From: Talaromyces rugulosus
Taxonomy: Eukaryota > Ascomycota > Eurotiomycetes > Eurotiales > Trichocomaceae
Assembly: GCF_013368755.1 (NCBI RefSeq)
Contig: NC_049562.1
Span: 1,550,001 to 1,614,000, forward strand
Length of the DNA stretch: 64,000 nt
Reading direction: 5' to 3'
Shown here: one piece after another, positions 42,624-53,315 of the stretch
How positions within the stretch are numbered: the stretch's first letter is position 1
How the letters are laid out: every line of letters starts with the position of its first letter
Notes under the pieces: model-generated
Database searches by the model: none
What the model saw: the letters and a program-made list of their open reading frames with translations, nothing else
Told to the model about the DNA's origin: nothing
Position numbers and translations under genes: made by a program

Positions 42624-42702
42624 ATCATCACCATCACCATCACCATCACCATCATCATCATCACAACCATCACCATCATCAACCACCACCACCATCATCA
42701 AC
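42624..42702 (+). repeat. CAT/CAC trinucleotide repeat
   Basis: About 80 bases of TCATCACCATC-type repeat. One frame reads as a long His tract and the others as Ser/Pro or Ile/Thr. No gene could be assigned across it. Confidence 0.8.
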
Positions 42703-43277
42703 GCCACATCCCTGGAGACAAAAAAGCACCGGGTATCTCAGTCCTTGAATTTTCTACAATTTACATATCACTTCCAGAAAGCTTTGGAATTACACACTCG
42801 ATGACCAATGAGACACGAGGAAAGTTTCCGCTCTGTATGTGGCCCCGAAAATTAGAGACGGGAGAAAGCTCATATATTTGAGCAAAATATGCTTGCTGTT
42901 TGGATATATGAGTTACATATCAACAAAAGCTGGACTCCATGACGCATGATACCATACTCGCACCGTACCGATATATGCTGTCCCGTCGAAGCACCTGTCG
43001 AAGCAACTGTTGACAGCTTTTTTCCGAAACAGGTTGCAACAAAGTTATGGAAAGTTCGTGTCGGCCATATGAAAATTCCCAACACTATTTGTGGAGTATC
43101 GCACCAAATAGACTTTGAAATACCTCGCCTACGTGTACTATGGGTTAAATCGGTACTTTATTTAACCACGGACACAATTTCCATGGTTCTCGGACAACAC
43201 TGGGGGAGCCGTTCAGTCCTAAAGCCACAAAGATTAGTTGTGCTGGCAATAAAAACAAGTGCCAGACCTACAGTCCA

Positions 43278-43895
43278 TTGCTATCCAGGAACAAATGTCA
43301 TCCAAAGAACCAGACTCCGAGACGTCAACTGGTTCTTCGAAGGCATCCAGACACATATGATAGAGGTGTGCTATCACAATATGTTTCCCTACTCTGGAGA
43401 GAAGTTTATGTTGACGCTGGGCGCATGGTGAATCCTGTATGGGGAATGTGGATTGACAAGATCAACAACGACGTCCTCAACGCCATCGAAAACGACAGCG
43501 TCGAGATGGAAGCAATCATCAGCCGCGCTTCGAAAGGAATTTCCTTTCTAACCGCCAACGGCATGGCAATGAACGACATAGCAGTATACCTCAACAACAA
43601 TAACTTACCTAGAAAGGACGTCTATGCGAAAAATTTTGGCTCAAATCCCCTTATGCCTATCGTGTACGACCTCCAGTCTGATACCGTGTGGCGACGCTCC
43701 GAGCGAGCCCGCAATGTGATATCTTGGATTCTCGAATCTACATCCGTTAACCTTCAAACTATGATCGAATTGGAGAAGAAGAAACGTGACGAGGCCTCAC
43801 AAGCTTACCTGACCGCACAACGCAATGTGACCGCCATCGAGGATATCTTTGGAATTTCCAATTCAGACGCACCCCTGCAGGCCGTACTGCGATAA
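43278..43895 (+). CDS. Hypothetical protein fragment, 205 aa
   Basis: The part from about 43430 (VNPVWGMWIDKINNDVLNAI) to the stop is clearly protein-like: helical, with a charged coiled-coil-like stretch (LQTMIELEKKKRDEASQAYL). The first 50 codons are less natural, and another frame is also open until 43431. I take this as the 3' part of a larger gene whose 5' exons I cannot place, or of a decayed one. No domain is recognised. Confidence 0.4.
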   Translation: MLSRNKCHPKNQTPRRQLVLRRHPDTYDRGVLSQYVSLLWREVYVDAGRMVNPVWGMWIDKINNDVLNAIENDSVEMEAIISRASKGISFLTANGMAMNDIAVYLNNNNLPRKDVYAKNFGSNPLMPIVYDLQSDTVWRRSERARNVISWILESTSVNLQTMIELEKKKRDEASQAYLTAQRNVTAIEDIFGISNSDAPLQAVLR

Positions 43896-43945
43896 TTCCT
43901 TTGTTTGTGTCAGTGAGTGGAATCAGAGCGCTTGTAGCGATCCTT

Positions 43946-44092
43946 CTACTTCTTCAAGACGTCTGGCGCATCGTGCAATTGTGCTTCTGTGAGCCAGTAG
44001 TCGTCTTCTGGTCCGTATCCTAGCCAGCGGATACGATATTGGTGCCGCCGGTATTACCGTACGCTGGAGTCAGTTGCTTCTCGCCTGGACCC
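43946..44092 (-). mobile_element. Ty3/gypsy-type chromodomain relic
   Basis: The minus strand reads RRHQYRIRWLGYGPEDDYWL, then LTEAQLHDAPDVLKK and a stop at 43946-43948. This is the end of an integrase chromodomain as found in fungal Ty3/gypsy retrotransposons: the (Y/F)xIRWxGYGPExDxW core followed by a DAxxLL-type helix. An in-frame stop lies just upstream, before YRRHQ. The rest of the element is not recognisable further upstream, so this is a fragment. Confidence 0.6.
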
Positions 44093-44776
44093 ATTTGGAT
44101 CCATATTACAAGAAGGACATCCCTAAACCGACTATCGCCACCCAGTTGTCTGACTGGATGACAACGATTGAAGAATACTATTTGATCTGGCAAGAAGTAG
44201 CTGGAATTCGCTCGCATAACAAGACTTGTTTCAATGATCGCCGTTCGGATTCCCCAAAAAACAGTTCTTTTAGCTGCGGCAAAGGCAGATACAACAACTG
44301 GAGTTATCAGGACAAAGGCCGAGATCGCAATTGGGACCGGAATCGTGACAAAAACCGCGACCACGACCGCTCTAACAAAGACCTTTAGTCTTTTGGTGTA
44401 GCTTTCAATAGTTTATGATGTCGATTGGCTGGATGGTTGGTCAGAATCGGCGTTTTGCTTGGGACAACCAAGCTACTCGACATGCCGCGTGGTTTGTTTT
44501 CAGAACTTCCAGATATCCCGTGATGACATCGTTACCTGATGAGACCAATACAAACACTATTATTCGATTCCTTATTATAGGACGATATCAGAAAAGGTAA
44601 TCCCTTGATGTCACACAAAAGTTAACAGCATGCTAACCATAATCATTCTAGGTCTTGTACAATATTAGCCTATACCAACTAGCAGCACGTCAATATGTTT
44701 CCTTCGGAATATGTCTACGCAGCGGGGCAATTGATAACAAACGAAACCAATCAATGAATGAATTAGAGGTGGCTTT
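44093..44776. other. Region between chromodomain relics
   Basis: Small frames only. The plus-strand frame at 44074-44388 ends in an Arg/Asp/Asn-rich low-complexity run. No gene supported. Confidence 0.4.
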
Positions 44777-45253
44777 ATGGGATTACTTCGACACAAGTTA
44801 CTTGAGTATGGCCGGTTTCCCGGGTACTGTCACGGCCGTTTCACACTATATGCGATTGTGCTGCGCCAGAACTGGCTTGACCAGTTCCGAACACTAGTGG
44901 TATTATCCAGAAAGGCGTGGATAATCGCAATAAACAAGACCGGGTTGCATTTCAAGTCCACAAATATCCGCAGTTCTGCTGTCGGCTTTTTTTTTGCTGA
45001 ATTTTCTAAAAGGAAAGAAGCATATTACGGTCGTGGACGCAGCGAGTTCCTTCCACCATTGGCCAACACATATTACTTGGTGAGATGGCTAGGACACGGG
45101 CCTGAATACGACGCATGGTACCACGTTGACGACCTCTCCGACGCGAAGGACCTCATCGAGGACTTCGAGAAGTCGGCTACAGTAGCAGGACCACAGCAGA
45201 GACGCGGCCGACCACCCAGGGGTGGAGGCAGGCGACGCCTGCAGCGTAATTGA
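44777..45253 (+). mobile_element. Second chromodomain relic, plus strand
   Basis: The 3' part of a 158-codon frame has TYYLVRWLGHGPEYDAWYHV, then DDLSDAKDLIEDFEK (45071-45172), a full chromodomain core, and a basic Gly/Arg tail (RRGRPPRGGGRRRLQRN). This is the arrangement at the C-terminus of chromodomain-carrying Ty3/gypsy integrases. The first 90 codons resemble no integrase segment that I know and may be a frame-shifted part. It faces the opposite way from the relic at 43946. Confidence 0.55.
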
Positions 45254-45275
45254 GCAGCGCGTCCCATTACCGGAG

Positions 45276-45283
45276 TATAAATA
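45276..45283 (+). promoter_or_regulatory. TATA box, LTR-like setting
   Basis: TATAAATA 23 bp after the stop of the chromodomain frame, followed by a CT-rich stretch. This is where the U3 promoter of a 3' LTR would be. No second copy of this sequence was found in the window, so the LTR call is unproved. Confidence 0.35.
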
Positions 45284-45789
45284 CCTTGCCGCATCCTTTT
45301 TTGGTCCTTCTTCCTCTTTCCTCGCACCTTGTCTCAGGTATCCATTTCAAGAACTAGCTCAAGGCGCCACCCACGTCTTGATAAAAAGGAGATTCACTTG
45401 CCAGTCGATTTGTTATCCTTGTTTTCTCTCGCCGATACAGGATATACTGTTGTTCTTGTTAGACTGCAGGGCATGCGGCACATTTCTACGGAAAACTTAC
45501 GGCTGTTTCCTTTCCAGGAATTCCAGTACTTCCTAGCCCTCTCTAATACCAACTTGAGAAATACTGCCTTCAATACCACGACAAGGCTGAAGATGCTGAA
45601 AAAGAACCGGGTCGATGTACCAGAACAGTCGCAGCTGATGAAATAAGCTGTGATGTCCAAAGATTCCGATCTCCCTAGATTGGGTTTGGCTCCCTGATTG
45701 CCGTATATCAAATTCAAGAATTTACCAATGCCTCCCCCCAAACCATAAACGGGAATTCAATGCACACGTGGTGGACTTTAATTCTCGAC

Positions 45790-45872
45790 CAGCCAGCCAC
45801 GCAGGATTCGGAATCTCGGCGTCAGTGTGTCAAAACGAGATAGCTACCACTGCGCCACGACATGAGAACTGG
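45790..45872 (-). other. tRNA-like A-box/B-box segment
   Basis: On the minus strand TGGCGCAGTGG matches the Pol III A-box consensus. Some 31 bases later GATTCCGAATCC is the B-box with one extra C. Between them TCTCG and CGAGA can pair. The D-stem partner (GCTA instead of GCGC) and the T-arm are faulty, so it is not a working tRNA. A tRNA pseudogene or tRNA-derived SINE head fits. Confidence 0.35.
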
Positions 45873-46581
45873 CTGCCCTGATTGAATTGGCTTTACTTGA
45901 TGGGGTAACGCTATTCCCAGCTACAAGTTTCTATATTGCGACACCGGGGCGATGGGATTCCGGTATCAGGAGCCCACACGACTGCTTCTTCTGTTTCAGA
46001 GTATAATTGCTGCATGTGTACACAGCCGACAAGATATCAATTTATTGAATAGTAAATTTGAATGTCAAGTTAACTTCCAACCTTTGAATACTACAAGCAT
46101 GTGTTTATCAACTTGATGTGGGTAATACTTGTATTTTCTTATCGTCGCAAACGTGTTTAAAATAGATGAAGTATTTGTTCAAATATATAAAAAAAAACAG
46201 GAAATGAGTATCATGAAAAGGATATGAATACAAAACATCAAAACACCTTGGTTGAACAATGAATGGTACAAAAAATATGCTCAAACAAGTCACACCAATG
46301 GAAAGACAGTCCTTATAATTACACGATGCTTTGGTGGCGGGAAAGGGGACCAAATGTCTATCGAAGCTCTGTAGCGTTTATCAAAAAATGAACTTCGCTT
46401 GAAAGGTGAAAAAATGCCCTAGTAGTAGTAGCAGTAATATTCATTGATCTGTTCCAGTTGGCTAACGCAGATACTTCATTGTTAGCCAGCTTGTGCAACG
46501 AACCTAGTCACTACCACCGGACACCTCGGGAAATATAAAAGACTCCGTGCGCCATCAATGCAGTAAACTGTGAACCAACGC

Positions 46582-47835
46582 TTATATTGGGTTAATAATG
46601 GGAACAGGCTCCTTAGGTGTGGTGCTCCCGCCTGACACTGTCGATGGTGACTGTTTCGGGGTTGCCTTCGTCTTGAAATGTGAGGCAGCGGGAGAGGGTT
46701 TCGCTTTCGTTGAAGCCGGTGAGTTCGATTTTCGGGTAGGAGTCCGCTGTCGTGGTGGAGTTTGTTGTTGTTGTATCGGCGTGTGAGGTGCCTGTTTAGG
46801 TGGTGTTCCCTTGCTGATGATGCTCTGACCGTCGTTGCTCCGGGAGCGATCTCGGCCAGCAGTGCTACTACCACCAGCACTGCTTGTTTTCCCTCCGCGT
46901 TTAACCATTCGCCCGAGGACAGCGACCAACTCGGCCGCATCTTCGAAACTCTCGTCATCCATGCCTTCTTGGGCATTGTAAACATCTGCAATGGCCTGTT
47001 TAGCTAGTCGGCGACAAGAGTCCGCATCGTGGAGGCAATCGTATAAATATGCAGCGTATTCAAGTTTGACGGACAGACGTAAGGGATGTGAGCCTGGTAG
47101 GAGGGTGTCGCATATGGTAGCGGCCTGGACAAAGCACGGAGTGGCAGTCATCGTATAGTCTAGAGCGGGAAGAAGAAAAGACGTCGTTAGCTTAGATTTC
47201 GGAATAGACGGTAGGCCAGGAGGACCTCCGTGAGAAGCCTTTTTCACAGGCCCACCTTCAGTTGTCGGTGGCGTTGTTGATATAGAGGCTCGATTAGCTT
47301 CAGACGAGCTGGCTGCTGGGGCGTGGCCGTTGCCATTTTGCAAGTTTGATGAGCTGGGAAGACTTGAAATTCCAGGCGTGTGAATAGCTGGTTGGTTGTG
47401 GAAAAGAACGAAAATATGGTAAAAAGAGGCTCGCAACTTGTAAGCAAGCACTTTCAGTTCGATATAATCTTGCACCATAGGCAAAATGTACTGCTCCACT
47501 ACCACCAAGCCCTCACGCGATAGCCAAATGATGTGATGATATAGCTGCAGCGATTTCGTCTCTCGCGTTGGGTCTAAACGACGAAGTTTGCGAGCTCGAA
47601 GAAGCTTTTTTGATAAGATCACAGACAACCCCAGGATCTTGTAGAGCATGCTCGACAGAAAAGGGTTCTCAAGGCTGGTGGCACCCGCGAGAAGGCCCAG
47701 ATACTTCTGGTCAACTTCGTGGGAGGCCATCCAAATGGCGTATAAAGAAATGTCAAAATCCTGAAGAGAGCTATCCAAGTCAGCTATATCCGATACGTCG
47801 CCATCTTCTTCCCAATCCATGTCCATTTCGGCCAC
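46582..47835 (-). CDS. Divergent 14-3-3 family protein
   Basis: An intronless frame of 417 codons. The first ATG (47835) gives an acidic N-terminal extension; the internal ATG at 47730 (MASHEVDQKYLGLLAG) matches the usual start of this group and may be the true one. The 14-3-3 core follows: the helices SSMLYKILGLSVILSKKL, LQLYHHIIWLSREGLVVVEQ and DYIELKVLAYKLRASFYHIF, and the second half with SVKLEYAAYLYDCLHD and AKQAIADVYNAQEG. A Ser/Pro/Gly insert of about 60 residues separates helices in the middle, and a Ser/Thr/Pro/Lys-rich disordered tail of 110 or so residues follows. It is therefore not the canonical 14-3-3 (Bmh/ArtA type), but a fungal paralogue group with unknown clients. Cytosolic or nuclear. 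Confidence 0.85.
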   Translation of the reverse strand: MAEMDMDWEEDGDVSDIADLDSSLQDFDISLYAIWMASHEVDQKYLGLLAGATSLENPFLSSMLYKILGLSVILSKKLLRARKLRRLDPTRETKSLQLYHHIIWLSREGLVVVEQYILPMVQDYIELKVLAYKLRASFYHIFVLFHNQPAIHTPGISSLPSSSNLQNGNGHAPAASSSEANRASISTTPPTTEGGPVKKASHGGPPGLPSIPKSKLTTSFLLPALDYTMTATPCFVQAATICDTLLPGSHPLRLSVKLEYAAYLYDCLHDADSCRRLAKQAIADVYNAQEGMDDESFEDAAELVAVLGRMVKRGGKTSSAGGSSTAGRDRSRSNDGQSIISKGTPPKQAPHTPIQQQQTPPRQRTPTRKSNSPASTKAKPSPAASHFKTKATPKQSPSTVSGGSTTPKEPVPIINPI

Positions 47836-50800
47836 TTAATCGGATGCCATATCAAAAGTAGGCATCAATTGTTACACGAGAAGAATAGAAAGTGAACTGC
47901 AGTGAAAACTGGGCGGTGGCAGCCTTTATGTGACCGCCATGGTGTGTGTGAATAGCGTGTAGCCGCCGAGTAGGCGCCCGGCGGCAACCAGAAACACAGG
48001 TGAAACAGCAAGGCAACACAAACGGAAATACGGCGCTTACCTGAGTTCTGAATATTGGAAAGGGTTTGCGCAATTAATACCACGAGGAGATTTGGAAAAA
48101 TTGCCGGGACTTTTTCTGTTGCTTGCAAAACGGGCGGACACAGTAGTTCTCTTATCGACGACCGTCAAGCCCAGTATAGAACAAACACAACTCAGTGACG
48201 AATAAGACCTTGGAAAATAACCCTTCTCTTTTAAACCGGGCCGAATATTTGAATGCTCCGAGGCGATGATGCTTGTTGTTTGGTCTTTGGTGTTTAGCGG
48301 AAATCACTCCTTGCGCGCGGACCGATAAGACGAGTTGACAATGAGAATCGAGAATCGCAGAATTCGAAATACTTATACAAGTGTAACTCAACGAAGAAAC
48401 AAAAACGAAAGGAAGAAATAAAAAAGACCCAATGTCAAGATCGTTTGAGCGGGTTTTTGAGAGGCGACTGCTGGGTAATATACAGATAGAAAGACTAGGG
48501 TCGACTCCGAAGCGGGAAACTGGCCGTCATGAGAATCTGAGCGACGTTAGCACCTTGGGATGCAACGAGCATTTGGCGTGTTTTTTATATCAAAGGTGTA
48601 TCCAGCGGCTTGTCCGAGGACTCGTGTTGAGCCAGTGCTACGGGGAGCAATGACCGAAGGGACTGGATTACCTTTTCGTTCAACCCAACTGGTCGCACCC
48701 ACGAAAGTTATTGCGCCCCGAAAATCAAAAGTCGGGCACGAGGAAAAGAGAGACAATGTGGCTGTACAATGGCTGCTCCCAGTAATTCATCGTGTGCCCA
48801 GCGGAGAGTGACAAGGTGTTAGTCAGGCTGGAAAAATATGAAATGTTGGCAGAAAGGTGTCTATCAGGCAGAGATTTTGTCTGCCGCAACGCCGATGTCT
48901 ACGTAACAGCCAAGGTGGCAGCACAACAAGACAGCCAGGCGGTCAATTGGCCAGCATTGATCGAGAATTTTCCGCGACAGTTGTCTGGGTCCCGACACTC
49001 TGGTCGAGCAAAGGTGGCGGGGAGAGACGATGGTGGTAATGACGATAGCAAACTCCTACCAGAAAGAACCAGCAATGCACGTCATACGGGTTTGCATCAA
49101 TTCCCTATCCACTTCATGGGGCGCGTTCGATGAGGGTTCAATTTGCTTGCCGCTCGGTGGCACAGGGCTCAGCACAACAATTGATTGCCAGTCGAATGGG
49201 AGACTGGGGGGTGGGAAAGGATATGCATCGCGAAACTACGTGTCAGAGCCAGAGCTCTCGGTTCTCTGGCCCTGACGCCTTTAGCCTGAGCCCGGGGCAT
49301 TAAGCCTCTGCCGTAGTGGATCAAGCGAGGGCAGGCAGGCCAGTCAGGAATCGGACATGTCTGGTAGATCGGAAATCATCAGCGTTAAAGTTAGCGCGAC
49401 ACGCAGTATTGTATGTATTTCAGACGATTTCAACCCAGCCACAGGTTTTTTTTTTTTTGGACTGACGCTTGCCAGCGTGGCAGCGGCCTGTCCCACAAAA
49501 AAAACCCCCCAGGCTGTTCGTTCTCGCTTCATTGGGTTCTTGTGGCCTTGGGGTCGCAAGCACAGGCATTATCCTTTATTGGGAAAGAATCGTCGTTGCT
49601 GCAGTATTTAATGCCATTTCTGAGGATGTCGTTTTCTGCTAGACATCGCATCGGTCATCTGCGATGCAACAATGAGGAGGAAACATAGCTTCTGAACAGT
49701 GGGGTCATTCAAGTCGTTTCTGACTGGGCACGCGTGAAGAAAGGGATTCCCAACGTATTCCGGAATAATCCATCTAGCCAGCCATGACCTGACCGCCATG
49801 TATTCCATCGGGGTTGTCAGATATCGTGTATGGTCAGTATGGTGCGTAAGGCCCCGGTACACCGCCAGTTGTCCGTACCGTTAGCATATTAATTGGGGTG
49901 GCTAGTCCAGGCACGGGCCAGAGAAGCCTTGGCCGAGGGTGGGTGGGATGTTGTATTTAATCGCCATCCACCGCGATCAAGGACGAAAAACGCGGCCAAA
50001 GAAGTTTCCTGGAAGAGACGAGACAATATCAGAGCGGACGAGAGGACAGTTGAGGCTACAGGAGAGGCAAAGAGACGCGTGCAAGAGCAGAAGCGATAAA
50101 CTGGCAAGAGGCAGCAACGCGGCGCCCCAGGAAGGAAGGAGCCCGTCTGGCTCGGTCGGGCCTGCCCGGCGGGCCGCTGCTGACCCAGACCCAGACATTC
50201 CGGTGGGTGCCTGAGTGCCTGAATGCCGCATGCTGCCTTATGCTACACTTGTATCGTAATAATGTGTCTAGGATAATGGCTCTGGTAGCTACATGGGTTG
50301 GTCATCAGAAGTACACTTCGGGCTACACAGGAAAGTAGCTTGTATTTCTTCACGCTACCGGAAATCCAACTTGCTTTTACTCAGCTTACGTGTAATTGCT
50401 GATTTACACGTATTATATGCACCGAGCAGAGTCTTGCGCGAGCAAGGTCTACTATTGGCAATGTCGGGGATGGTACATTTTGTGCAACGTTGACAATTCA
50501 ATGAATTCCCGAACATGTATTTGCCGCCCCGGTTGGCAGTCTAGTGATTACGTCCCAATACCTTATTCCCTTGCAACCCATGCTTATGGCGCTCATCAGA
50601 TGTATCCATTGATCTGTTGGAGATGTCATATGCACACGATATTGAAAGCTATTGCATATGATTGATTCCATGGGCCTGCAAGGAGGATAAGCAATACGAG
50701 ACCACTGTTGATTTAAAAAGAATATCTTGAGAAAGTTTTTCATGTCCAATTTTTCATGTCAATTTCCGGTCTCTCATGCGCAGCCACCTGCGTCAATCTC

Positions 50801-51254
50801 AGCTCCCACCCATGTGGCCGTACGTATAGGTAAAAGGGTGAGATTTCATGCTGTATGTCCAATGACTTAGCTATCGACCCAGCCCATGCGTGAGTTAATG
50901 CTTTCCCTCCATTTCGAAGATGTAAACCCCCTGTAGGAGGCACTCAGCTCGGAATCCAAACCACTTCCCTCGGATGGTCTGGCACCAGCTTGTACAACCT
51001 GTGACTGTTTTTCGGACTTGTCAACAGAAGCTTGAATACACACCTAAACAATTTCGATAAGACGTCCCGCTGCCACCTCACTATCCTTCGCAAGTAGTGA
51101 CTGCATCAGATACGGGGCACTGACGTCTTCTGGATGGACCTGTGACACTGATGTTTTTCTTGCGAAACGAGAACGAAATGATATAAAATGATATAAAGTG
51201 AAATAGCTTGGTTTCTAGTAAGACTTTTGAGAGTGATAGGTAGCCCCTAACCGA
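47836..51254. other. 3.4-kb gene-poor stretch
   Basis: No supported gene. Numerous frames under 115 codons overlap on both strands (for example 48792-49133) without start context or motif. The 14-3-3 promoter is at the left. A poly(T) run is at 49446-49458. Confidence 0.45.
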
Positions 51255-51971
51255 ATCCGAATTGTCGCTCACTATCTAGCCAGTGGTTCTCCAAATGCTA
51301 GAGTACTTTTATGGGGTCATAATATGAACGACGAATCGAGTTGGCGCGTTTAACGAAGCCTTTCGGTCCAAGATCCATATTTGTCTCTACTACCCTAGCC
51401 CTGACATCGAGGCAGAAAAAATCAAGGAGTTTGGGCATAAGTGTGGCAAGAAAACCTTAAAGAGCCACAAGACTTTGGAACGACAGGCAGATTAAAAACG
51501 CATTCCAGACATCCATTGCGCTCGCCAGATGTGGTTTCTTTAAGGAAAACAATGTCTTGAAGTTAGAACAGCCACTCGTAAAAAGGAAACACTTCCTACG
51601 TGTGGCCGACATCGCTGCCTACTTTGATGACTACGTTAGAGTAATCCACGGGATAAAGAGAGAAGACACCTGAGGAACCTTGGCACACAGAAACGGAATT
51701 CGCAAGGACGGTAGCTCAACCATGGCACCACAGTCTAGGATCTATGCAGACCAATCAGGACTTGACCACCAAAAACTTACCGAAGCTCTAGGGGAACGCG
51801 CCGGCACACTTTAGGAGTCAAGATGAAGACAACTCCGACGAGTTTGCAGATACAGAAGTCGACAGTGCTGACGATTCTGACGGTATCCAGAAATTTAAAA
51901 AGAAAAACCATGCGAAGAAGAGAAAGGAACAAAAAGGTAAAAGCAAGACTCCTTGGCAGTGGGAAATTTGA
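51255..51971 (+). pseudogene. Broken AAA+ ATPase gene, 3' part
   Basis: The C-terminal half of a fungal AAA+ ATPase is readable across disablements. LEYFYGVII, then an in-frame TGA, then TTNRVGAFNEAFRSKIHIC and LYYPSPDIEAEKIKEFG: this is the sensor-1/arginine-finger region. A frame change near 51476 follows, then WNDRQIKNAFQTSIALA, the conserved small-domain (lid) motif, and FLRVADIAAYFDDYV, ending at a TGA near 51671. A third segment keeps the acidic and Lys-rich C-terminal tail (SQDEDNSDEFADTEVDSADD, then KKKNHAKKRKEQK), stop 51969-51971. The Walker A and B half is not found upstream. At least two stops and one or more frame changes make it non-functional. Confidence 0.65.
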
Positions 51972-52306
51972 AAACAGATGATGTTATATTTTTCAGAGTC
52001 GGCAGTTGGAGACTCGATCAGGCAGTAATAAGCTTCCTTGAAATAACTCCGTCTTTATCTACATGTTTCCAAGGCCTAAGTGCAATCGTGAATGTCTTTC
52101 TTTATGTTGTGGCCTTACCTAACACGGAAATAATAAGATCCAGCATCTCCAGATATACTTCCGTATCCGGCTTAGCGCCGGGCCTTAACAGCCTGTCTGT
52201 GTCGCCCGAGTCTATTTCATCTTTGCATCACTTCATGCGCGTACGATCATCGACAGACGACTATTGATTGTGCCAAACTACCATATTCCACAAAAATCAA
52301 ACAATA
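51972..52306. other. Promoter of the PSI-domain gene
   Basis: No gene seen. Confidence 0.5.
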
Positions 52307-53003
52307 ATGGGGCCCCCGGAATTACCGGTTCCACTGAACGCTTCGCTGTCCGAAGACGGGGACCCGGTCAAGCTTTTCCGGTGTTGGGTGCGGCAGTCCT
52401 GCGACGACTGCATATCGATGAGCAATGATGTTGATTGTAGCTGGTGTCCATATGTATGTGACTAGCACTTTGTTTTATGCTCTCTTTTTCCCTGGTTTAC
52501 TCCCAATCTACGATATCTTGTAGGATCACGACAAATCGAACCGATAATGGATGATTAGAAGAACATCGCTAACGGTGCAGCAGTCATCTACCTGTGTTCC
52601 TAACCCATCTGCCAAATACCCTCTGCTTGCACCCATCGACTACCCAAACATCTGCCCCATGGGCGCCAAAGAGCGCTGGGAGCTCCGGGCACGCGGTCTA
52701 GGATGCAACGTCAGCACGCGCAACTTCTTGTCCGTGTCCGTCGCAGTTGTATCATCATTTGCGTTGATGGGTCTATTGGCACTACTTCTAACCTGTTTAA
52801 AGGCGGCGGTCCGGTCGTGTTCTCAGGAGAGAAGTCGTCGAGAGAGGGGCTATCTAGGAGTCGTCCTATTCCGAGGCGGGGATGGAAGATCAGACGATAA
52901 TGAAGATCCCTATGACAGACGACAAAGGCGAAGACAGAGACATCGAGTTGGGGTGATCGATGAGAGAAGTTCTCTGCTGCGGCGAGAGTCGGAAGGTGTT
53001 TAG
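52307..53003 (+). CDS. PSI-domain single-span membrane protein
   Basis: Two exons (52307-52453, 52584-53003) give 188 residues. The cysteine pattern CWVRQSCDDCISMSNDVDCS, then WCPYSSTCVP and NICP is that of a plexin-semaphorin-integrin (PSI) cysteine-knot domain. The splice, TAT to TCA, falls in the middle of it. Residues about 105-130 are a transmembrane span (SVSVAVVSSFALMGLLALLL), followed by a basic, Arg-rich cytosolic tail. No cleavable signal peptide is apparent, so the span probably anchors the protein with the PSI part outside or in the lumen. Fungal PSI proteins of this size are uncharacterised as far as I know. Confidence 0.82.
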
Positions 53004-53315
53004 CCAACCCTTGTGGTTTCACACAACTACACGACGAATATGTATAGCATTATGACTTTTGATACGATACCACAGATTGTGCCGAATATTATCCTATTTA
53101 TAGCTTCTAATATCAATTCCTATATCAAGAGAAGGCGATTGGCTGGTTTCCGACGACCTTTCGGAGACCATTGACCCCGCATCGGACCTTCCCCCCACTG
53201 CTTCAAATGTTGCATCAACTTCAAACTCTTCCCAAAACAATCCTGCATTCTGTCAAGAGCATATCAGCACTCATTTGAATTCTTTTCACTCGTCCGAGAT
53301 CGCAAATAAATCAAT
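53004..53315. other. Intergenic, promoter of DUF3237 gene
   Basis: Nothing beyond flanking regulatory DNA is seen. Confidence 0.5.

Larger units (their letters stand above)
45254..46581. other. Island edge with LTR-like and Pol III signals
   Basis: This follows the chromodomain frame directly. It contains a TATA box (45276-45283), a CT-rich block (45298-45340) and the tRNA-like segment at 45790-45872. The remainder up to the 14-3-3 gene stop is AT-rich with no gene. Confidence 0.45.

Noticed and set aside
42600..42702. A CRISPR-like array
   Set aside because: The repeats are trinucleotides without spacers, and this is a eukaryotic genome.
42566..42748. A His-rich frame that could be taken for a metal-binding protein
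   Set aside because: It is a translation of a CAT/CAC microsatellite; adjacent frames are equally open.
45790..45872. A functional tRNA gene
   Set aside because: D-arm and T-arm do not pair properly and the T-loop has an extra base; a tRNA-derived relic is more likely.
46482..46991. A 169-codon minus-strand frame
   Set aside because: It lies in another frame of the well-supported 14-3-3 gene and has an Arg/His-rich shadow composition.
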